Shown here: positions 57,740 to 64,000 of the stretch, piece by piece
Position numbering within the stretch: position 1 is the first letter of the stretch
Layout of the letters: each line of letters opens with the position of its first letter
Assembly: GCA_022601595.1 (NCBI GenBank)
Contig: JAJACI010000001.1
Coordinates: forward strand, 130,536 to 194,535
Length of the DNA stretch: 64,000 nt
Origin: Chlamydiia bacterium
Lineage (GTDB): Bacteria; Chlamydiota; Chlamydiia; Chlamydiales; 2-12-FULL-49-11
Direction: 5' to 3'
The notes under the pieces: model-generated
Databases searched by the model: none
Told to the model about the DNA's origin: nothing
What the model saw: the letters and a program-made list of their open reading frames with translations, nothing else
Made by a program: the position numbers and the translations under genes

Positions 57740-58821
57740 ATAATTCCTCTGTGGTATTGTTTGATTAATTGTAAGCTGGCAAGAAAGTCTTTACTCGTTT
57801 CCCTAGAATAAATTTCTCCAGTCATTGATGTTCCTGTTCCTTCTTTTGTCACAGGGTAGGTGGTGGGTATTTCACAGGTACTATTTGTAGAATGGGAGAT
57901 TTTAATTAAATGGTAAGACTTTTCATCTCGGATAAAATGTGTGGTCTCGCTACCTGTTTGTATTTCTACACGAGTTAGCCTGCCGGGATATAGGTTTTCA
58001 TTAGGGGGGCTTCCTATAATATGTATTTTATGTGTACCATATTTTGAGGTATAGGTTACAAGTACTTTATTATCTTCACATTCCACCGATTTAAAATCCC
58101 ACCCCATTTTCTCAGCAATCCACGCCTGCATATAAGTTGCTTGAATTTTGATATGACGAAAGCTATCTGTTGCGTGGGTGTTATAGCAAATGGTAACGGT
58201 ATCTGCCGCAATAAGAGAGGAAAGTTTTTCTTTATTAGAAAAAACTTTAGCAAGCAGGCGTCTCCATGGTGTAAATCGTGCCCAGTTAAGATCTCCAATA
58301 GAAGTTTTTTCTCTGTCCATCTTTTCAATATATTCTGCAAATAAACTCATGTGATCCATACATTCAGAATCAAAGATGATGCGTGTTGCGATCTTATCCA
58401 TATTCATCGTGGCAGGTGTGTCGCCATTTGCTGGGTCTTTAGAAAAAAGAAGGTAAACAGGAAGGTCAGGAATAATATGGGGGGTGATTAGGTAGGAAAT
58501 TCTCTCTTTATAGCTAGAGCTCACCTCAAATTCTATAAACTCACAAAAAAAACCTTCATTATCACCATCAGGTTTTAACGCAGAGACAGAAGTGTTTATA
58601 AAATCCCCTTCTTTTTTTGATTCTTTGATAAAAATAATGCGGCAAGGGAATTTTTTGATAAGAGACCTGCAAAGTATTTTTAGATATTCCACCCTTTCGT
58701 TGTCTTCGGTATAGATAACAAGATTAAACAGGCAAGACTTGATACGGTTATCTTTCTTCTCTTTTTCAAATAGAGATAGAAGGGTCTTTTCTACCTCTTC
58801 TGGTTTTATATCATTTTCCAT
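57730..58821 (-). CDS. opcA: Glucose-6-phosphate dehydrogenase assembly protein OpcA-like
   Basis: 363 aa between pgl and zwf; LITPHIIPDLPVYLLFSKDP, DLNWARFTPWRRLLAKVF. Confidence 0.88.
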   Translation of the reverse strand: MENDIKPEEVEKTLLSLFEKEKKDNRIKSCLFNLVIYTEDNERVEYLKILCRSLIKKFPCRIIFIKESKKEGDFINTSVSALKPDGDNEGFFCEFIEFEVSSSYKERISYLITPHIIPDLPVYLLFSKDPANGDTPATMNMDKIATRIIFDSECMDHMSLFAEYIEKMDREKTSIGDLNWARFTPWRRLLAKVFSNKEKLSSLIAADTVTICYNTHATDSFRHIKIQATYMQAWIAEKMGWDFKSVECEDNKVLVTYTSKYGTHKIHIIGSPPNENLYPGRLTRVEIQTGSETTHFIRDEKSYHLIKISHSTNSTCEIPTTYPVTKEGTGTSMTGEIYSRETSKDFLASLQLIKQYHRGIICS

Positions 58822-60377
58822 TTACGCCCCTCAGATTGTAAAAGCATATCTGCACCTTTAGGGCCCCAAGTACCTGCATTGTAGAAATCTTCTGGGGTGA
58901 ATTTCTGGCTGTTCCACCTTTCAAGTATAGGAGTGATAAAGCGCCAGGAATGAATAGCCTCATCAACACGGGCAAAAAGGGTGTTATCACCCATAATACA
59001 GTCATGTATAAGCCGCTCATAAGCCTCAGGAACACTTTTACCAAAGAAATTATCATACTGGAAATCCATAGTAACCGGCTGAATAAGATTTGCTGTACCT
59101 GGAACTTTACTGTTACAAGCAATGCTAATACCTTCATTTGGCTGGATACGGAAAATAAAACAGTTAGGCGCGCTTTCGTGTTCATTTTTATTAAACAATA
59201 CTCCAGGCGGTTTTTTGAACATCACACAAATCTCAGTTGTCCTTTTAGGAAGTCTTTTCCCTGCACGTATATAAATAGGAACCCCAGCCCATCGCCAGTT
59301 ATCAATGGATAAACGCATAGCGGCAAAGGTTTCTACGTTAGATTCAGGGTTTACCTTATTTTCGCTACGATAGGCAGCAACTTTTTCACCATTTACAAAG
59401 CCCTCTTTATACTGACCTCTTAAGGTGTATTTATCAATTTCCTCATCTTTATAATGTCTGATAGCGCTTAAGAGCTTCACCTTTTCATCGCGGATACTAT
59501 CTGCAGAAAGAGAGGAGGGGGGTTCCATAGTAACTAATGATAAGACCTGCATCAAGTGATTTTGGATAATATCACGTACTAGCCCTGCAGACTCATAAAA
59601 ATCCCCGCGCTCTTCTATTCCTATACTTTCACCAACGGTAATTTGGATGTTATCCACATATCTATTATTCCATAGACCTTCAAAGATAGCGTTGCTAAAC
59701 CGGAAAACCAGAAGATTTTGTACCGTCTCTTTTCCAAGGTAGTGATCAATTCGGTAGATTTGATTTTCTGCAAGATTCTTAGTCATCTCCGCTTGTAAAT
59801 CAAGTGCCGAGTTAAGATCACGGCCAAATGGTTTTTCTATAATCAAGCGAGAAAATTTTGACTTATCTGCATCGTCATAGATAAGGCCGTTTTTTTGTAG
59901 TTTTTCTGCAATAGGGCTGAAATAGGTAGGCTGAACCGATAGGTAATAGATTCTATTTCCCATGGTTCCATATTTCTTATCCAGATCGCTTAAGTAAGTA
60001 TTAAGGTTTTGATAGCCAGTATCATTATCAAAATCAGATTGAAAATAGAATAACTTTTCTGTAAAAGCCTGCAGTTCATTTTCTTCTGCTTTTGTTCGTG
60101 AGTAGTTTTTGATATGTTCTGACATCTCAGCACGAAAGGCCTCATGCGTTTTTTCTCGTCTGGCAAATCCTACACATACAAAATTTGCTGGAAGGAGGCC
60201 ATCATCCATCAGATTGTACAAGGCGGGGATAAGCTTTTTCCCTGTAAGATCTCCAGAGGCGCCAAATATTACTAATATGCAGGGAGGAGGAGTTTTTTCG
60301 CTACCGCTCTCTGTAAAGAGACCGTCTGGAAGATCTCCAGCTTTTGGTTTACTGTTTTCATTATTACCATCTTGCAT
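58806..60377 (-). CDS. zwf: Glucose-6-phosphate 1-dehydrogenase
   Basis: 523 aa; IFGASGDLTGKKLIPALYNL, YRIDHYLGKETVQNLLVFRFSN, AGKRLPKRTTEI. Confidence 0.97.
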   Translation of the reverse strand: MQDGNNENSKPKAGDLPDGLFTESGSEKTPPPCILVIFGASGDLTGKKLIPALYNLMDDGLLPANFVCVGFARREKTHEAFRAEMSEHIKNYSRTKAEENELQAFTEKLFYFQSDFDNDTGYQNLNTYLSDLDKKYGTMGNRIYYLSVQPTYFSPIAEKLQKNGLIYDDADKSKFSRLIIEKPFGRDLNSALDLQAEMTKNLAENQIYRIDHYLGKETVQNLLVFRFSNAIFEGLWNNRYVDNIQITVGESIGIEERGDFYESAGLVRDIIQNHLMQVLSLVTMEPPSSLSADSIRDEKVKLLSAIRHYKDEEIDKYTLRGQYKEGFVNGEKVAAYRSENKVNPESNVETFAAMRLSIDNWRWAGVPIYIRAGKRLPKRTTEICVMFKKPPGVLFNKNEHESAPNCFIFRIQPNEGISIACNSKVPGTANLIQPVTMDFQYDNFFGKSVPEAYERLIHDCIMGDNTLFARVDEAIHSWRFITPILERWNSQKFTPEDFYNAGTWGPKGADMLLQSEGRKWKMI

Positions 60378-60461
60378 CGCTAATTCCCTCTCCTTGCAAT
60401 ATATCAGAAACTTTCACTATCTTCTAGTCTATTTTTATAAGGAGAAGCCCTTTAAAAGCAA

Positions 60462-60890
60462 CTAAGATTCGTGCATAGAGAGAAAATCCTTTAGGATCAA
60501 CTGGGCAGCAAGAGAGTCTTTATATGGTATACGCTCCTTTCTGTTTAATCCCATCTCCTTTAATAGATCATCAGAATGCTCTGAGGTCAGCCTTTCATCC
60601 ATATAATGAACAGGCTTGTTACTATACTCTTCAAGGACTTTCCCAAATTTCTCTACGCGCACGGTCATATCACTTTGATTGCCATCTAAATAGACAGGGA
60701 GTCCAAGCACAAAACGATCGATTTTTTCATTATAAGAATCTATAATAGCTTTGATGGTATCAAGGTCTGTTTTTTTCGATTGCATAGTGTCGCCTGGCAG
60801 AGCAAAACTCACCCCTTTTCTACACACGGCCAGGCCTATGCGCCTCAGCCCAAAGTCAATGCCCACAATAAATTCTTCTTTTACATTCAT
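60462..60890 (-). CDS. ruvX: YqgF/RuvX family putative pre-16S rRNA nuclease
   Basis: 142 aa; VGIDFGLRRIGLAVC, VLGLPVYLDGNQSDMTVRVEKF, YMDERLTS. Confidence 0.93.
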   Translation of the reverse strand: MNVKEEFIVGIDFGLRRIGLAVCRKGVSFALPGDTMQSKKTDLDTIKAIIDSYNEKIDRFVLGLPVYLDGNQSDMTVRVEKFGKVLEEYSNKPVHYMDERLTSEHSDDLLKEMGLNRKERIPYKDSLAAQLILKDFLSMHES

Positions 60891-60943
60891 AACTGCTATC
60901 CCTTGAAGGAGGCAATGTTAATTCTTTCTGAAAAAGAATACAA

Positions 60944-61294
60944 CTATACAAAATTATTTCTGTTGTTATTGAGTAGATTTAAACAGTAAAGAACAGAGCC
61001 TACTTGCAAGCCTTTTGCGGCAAATTCAAGTCCTTGCACAACAATAGGGTTGATTATCTGAGGGCCATAATAACCTCTTAGTACCCCAAAAAAGGCAGCT
61101 CCTCCACCTATAACTAGGAACGCTTTTATTGCCACTGATCTAACTTTTACAAGAAATCCAGAATCTGTAGAGTTTTTTATAAATAGACCTATTTTTACCG
61201 CCTCTCTAATTCCCATAACACTTAGTGTAATGTGTAAAGCTGGTGATCTCCATCCAAGTCTAGTTACATCTATATTTAAGTTTGGTGCTTGCAT
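60944..61294 (-). CDS. Small protein with bilobed hydrophobic domain (Inc-like candidate)
   Basis: 116 aa; two hydrophobic segments separated by a short loop (AIKAFLVIGGGAAFFGVLRGYYGPQIINPIVVQGLEFAAKGLQVGSVLYCLNLL). Confidence 0.5.
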   Translation of the reverse strand: MQAPNLNIDVTRLGWRSPALHITLSVMGIREAVKIGLFIKNSTDSGFLVKVRSVAIKAFLVIGGGAAFFGVLRGYYGPQIINPIVVQGLEFAAKGLQVGSVLYCLNLLNNNRNNFV

Positions 61295-61417
61295 ATGTTA
61301 CCTCTTTTGTTAAATGTTAAAAAACAGTTTGTGCTTTTGTGAGAAAAATGTAAAGGAAAAGTTTATAACTGTGTGATTTTATTTTGAGACTAAGAATTCT
61401 AGAGGTATAGTTGTTAG

Positions 61418-61552
61418 CGTTCCTTATGGCGTACTGTTCAATGAATTTTTGAGGGAATTTTGATTCATTCAGCGAGCTAATATTATAAATATTAGTGAGA
61501 TGCATTTATCAAAAAGCTACAAAAATTCGCAGAAGATACGTCATAAGGAACG
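61418..61552. repeat. Short TIR-bounded intergenic segment (~135 bp)
   Basis: CGTTCCTTATGGCGTA ... TACGTCATAAGGAACG, 16-bp terminal inverted repeats with one mismatch; internal CTAATATTATAAATATTAG hairpin. Confidence 0.6.
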
Positions 61553-61626
61553 GTAATGGCTATATATAAAGAGGAAAAGAGGTTGTCAATAATTTAGACC
61601 AAAGCTAACATACTTGCTTATAGAAT

Positions 61627-63201
61627 ATGCATTCAGGAGAAAGCAAATTGAGTAAACACCCTACCAAATCCCCGTTAGAAAAGAAAAGATTAGACTATGA
61701 GGTACCGGTATTTCCCATACTAAAGAATATACAAAATGCCTATTGGAAAGATGAGGGAAAGTATATAAAGCTACTTGCTCATGAGACGCAGCATAGCCCG
61801 CCATTGCGAGTGGGGGTGATGTTTTCAGGAGGGCCAGCAGCTGGTGGATTGAATGTATTATGGGGGCTTTATAAAGGGCTTAAAGATATTCATAGTGAGA
61901 GCGCTCTTATTGGTTTTTTAGATGGGGCAGGAGGCTTTTTAGAAGATAGGCAGATAGAGATTACAGACAAAGAGATAGCGGAAATAAAAAATCAAGGCGG
62001 GTTTACTCTTCTTGGGACGGGCAGGACAAAGATTGAGACAGAAGGGCAGATGAGACAGGCTTTAGAAGTGGTTAAGAAAAACCGGCTTCAGGGGCTTGTT
62101 TTTGTGGGGGGAGATGATACCAATACCAATGCTTATCATTTATCAAAATACCTAGAGAAAGAAAAAGCAAGGTGTAGTGTAGTCGGTATTCCAAAGACCA
62201 TAGATGGAGATCTAAAGGGCGGGGGGATTGAGGCCTCTTTTGGTTTTGATACTGCCACAAAAACGTATAGCTCTATGATAGGGAATTTGAATAAAGACGC
62301 TCTTTCTGCTAAAAAGTATTGGTTTTTTGTAAAATTAATGGGAAGGTCTGCATCTCATGTCACTTTAGAATGTGCTCTACAGACAAAGCCAAATTTGGCT
62401 TTTATCAGTGAAGAGGTGCAGAAAAAGAAAATCACCTTTAAAAAGATTGTGGAAATGGTAGCAAAGACAGTGATTGAAAGGGCCGAAGCTGGAAAGAACT
62501 ATGGTACGACTTTAATTCCAGAGGGGCTTATTGAGGCATGTTCTGATATGAAGGCTATGATAGATGCCTGTAATACCCTCAAAAAAGAGGGAAAAAGCGC
62601 AAAGGATCTTACAGGGGAGGAGAAAGAATTATTTGATTCCCTACCACCAGCCATTCAAAAGCAACTGCAAAAAGATCTAGATCCACATGGCAATATGCAG
62701 TTATCACTTGTTTCTACCGATCAGCTGATTGCTGAGATGGTGGAGGAAAAGGTGAAGGATAAGAAAGGAGTCGAATTTAAAGTTGTTCCTATTTTTTATG
62801 GATATGATGGAAGGTGCGCTCTTCCTTCAAACTTTGATGCCACCTATTGTTATAATTTGGGAATGATAGCATCTATATTAGTAAGAGATAGAAAGACAGG
62901 TTTCATGGCATCTGTGAAGGGATTAGATCAGCCAGTAGGGGAATGGTCTGGGATTGCTATCCCTATTGAAAATATGATGTCACAAGAGGAGCGTCATGGG
63001 AAGCTCAAGTCTGTAATTGCAAAGGCTTTAGTAGATTTGAAAGGGAAACCCTTTAAAGAGTTTTCTAAAAAGCGTGATAAGTGGAAAATAGAGGACCATT
63101 ATGAGTCACCAGGCCCTATCCAGTATGACGATGAGGCCTCAATCGGTTTTTCTAAAACACTCACTTTAGGCTTGGAACAGAAAAAAAGCTCTTTTTTCTA
63201 A
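61627..63201 (+). CDS. pfp: Diphosphate (PPi)-dependent 6-phosphofructokinase
   Basis: 524 aa; VMFSGGPAAGGLNVLWG, FVGGDDTNTNA, GIPKTIDGDLKG, VKLMGRSASHVTLECAL. Confidence 0.95.
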   Translation: MHSGESKLSKHPTKSPLEKKRLDYEVPVFPILKNIQNAYWKDEGKYIKLLAHETQHSPPLRVGVMFSGGPAAGGLNVLWGLYKGLKDIHSESALIGFLDGAGGFLEDRQIEITDKEIAEIKNQGGFTLLGTGRTKIETEGQMRQALEVVKKNRLQGLVFVGGDDTNTNAYHLSKYLEKEKARCSVVGIPKTIDGDLKGGGIEASFGFDTATKTYSSMIGNLNKDALSAKKYWFFVKLMGRSASHVTLECALQTKPNLAFISEEVQKKKITFKKIVEMVAKTVIERAEAGKNYGTTLIPEGLIEACSDMKAMIDACNTLKKEGKSAKDLTGEEKELFDSLPPAIQKQLQKDLDPHGNMQLSLVSTDQLIAEMVEEKVKDKKGVEFKVVPIFYGYDGRCALPSNFDATYCYNLGMIASILVRDRKTGFMASVKGLDQPVGEWSGIAIPIENMMSQEERHGKLKSVIAKALVDLKGKPFKEFSKKRDKWKIEDHYESPGPIQYDDEASIGFSKTLTLGLEQKKSSFF

Positions 63202-63243
63202 ATAACTCTTTAAAAAAACTCTATGATCCATAAGCTCTAAGCT

Positions 63244-64000
63244 ATGGGACTATTCAAGAAATACAAAAATCCACATATTAAGTGGATAAAAAGAACGCCA
63301 GCACATTTTTTAGCATGGTATCTAGGTTTATATCGAGAAAAAAATAAGACGGTAGTCCCAGAAGATTTTGCCTATCCTATTGCTAATAAAAATAAAGAAA
63401 AGAGCGCCTCTTCCGCCACTTTTATCAATCACTGTACCTATCTTATGGAAGTTTTTGGTATTACGATCCTTACCGACCCCATCTGGAACGACAGGTGCTC
63501 ACCACTCTCTTTTGTAGGACCTAAAAGGCGGCATGATCCTCATATTGATATAGAGGAGATTAAAAATGTAGACTATGTATTAATTAGTCATAACCATTAT
63601 GACCATCTCGACTTGGGTTCCATAAGAAGGATATACAAGAAGTTTCCAAAGGTAACTTTTATAGTGCCTGTGGGAGTAAAAAAATGGTTTTTGAAAAAAG
63701 GGATAGATCAAGTTGTTGAGTTAGATTGGTGGCAGACGGTAACTTTTTGCTTAGAAAAAGGGGCGCCAGAGATAGAAATAGCGGCAGTTCCAGCTCAACA
63801 TCATTCAGGAAGAGGGTTGTTTGATGGAAATAAATCTTTATGGGCGGGCTTTGTAACCACTATTTCTTGTAAGAACAAAAGAAAGCGATTCTATTTTGCA
63901 GGGGATACGGCTTATAATCCTCACGATTTTAAGCAAATTGGAGCTCGTTTTAAAAATATAGATTTATCTATTTGTCCAATAGGAACGTATTCTCCAAAGA
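63244..64000 (+). CDS. Metallo-beta-lactamase-fold hydrolase (NAPE-PLD/UlaG-like), 3' truncated by window end
   Basis: Open frame from ATG at 63244 (MGLFKKYKNPHIKWIKRTPAHFLAWYLG...TFINHCTYLMEVFGITILTDPIWNDRC...VLISHNHYDHLDLGS), HxHxDH-type motif. Confidence 0.85.
   Translation, partial: MGLFKKYKNPHIKWIKRTPAHFLAWYLGLYREKNKTVVPEDFAYPIANKNKEKSASSATFINHCTYLMEVFGITILTDPIWNDRCSPLSFVGPKRRHDPHIDIEEIKNVDYVLISHNHYDHLDLGSIRRIYKKFPKVTFIVPVGVKKWFLKKGIDQVVELDWWQTVTFCLEKGAPEIEIAAVPAQHHSGRGLFDGNKSLWAGFVTTISCKNKRKRFYFAGDTAYNPHDFKQIGARFKNIDLSICPIGTYSPK

Noticed and set aside
58811-59312. Alternative-frame ORFs within zwf
   Set aside because: zwf is unambiguous in this region; overlapping ORFs lack their own signals.

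Overview
AT-rich 64 kb chromosomal window from a member of the Chlamydiota, probably a Parachlamydiales or 'environmental' chlamydia. This is inferred from gene content and order: groEL-groES-pepF, tyrS, HU/accA, pdhABC, recR-bamA-skp-lpxD, fabHDG-acpP, infC-rpmI-rplT-pheS and zwf-opcA-pgl. Most of the window is conserved housekeeping sequence with two tRNAs (Val-GAC, Ser-UGA), a probable CIRCE operator and several intrinsic terminators. The most notable unexplained structure is a dispersed ~168-bp imperfectly palindromic element, TTAAGGAGACTCTGAWAAAC...GTTTWTCAGAGTCTCCTTAA. It occurs as six full-length copies, two diverged full-span copies and several remnants in intergenic spaces, in both orientations. 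It sometimes supplies the stop codon of the adjacent gene, and one copy sits in the loop of a convergent terminator hairpin. Accessory genes of interest are: a protein with a (NTPTV)n VNTR and a C-terminal domain carrying a C...DSHG pattern that resembles herpesvirus-tegument-type deubiquitinating cysteine proteases; an F-box-like plus helical-repeat protein and a second membrane-anchored helical-repeat protein; a ThrRS-like paralogue without obvious catalytic motifs next to infC; a GDP-fucose-synthase-like enzyme with a signal-peptide-like N-terminus; a membrane-anchored GNAT-like protein; and an Inc-like bilobed hydrophobic protein. All homology calls come from reading motifs by eye; no database search was run.
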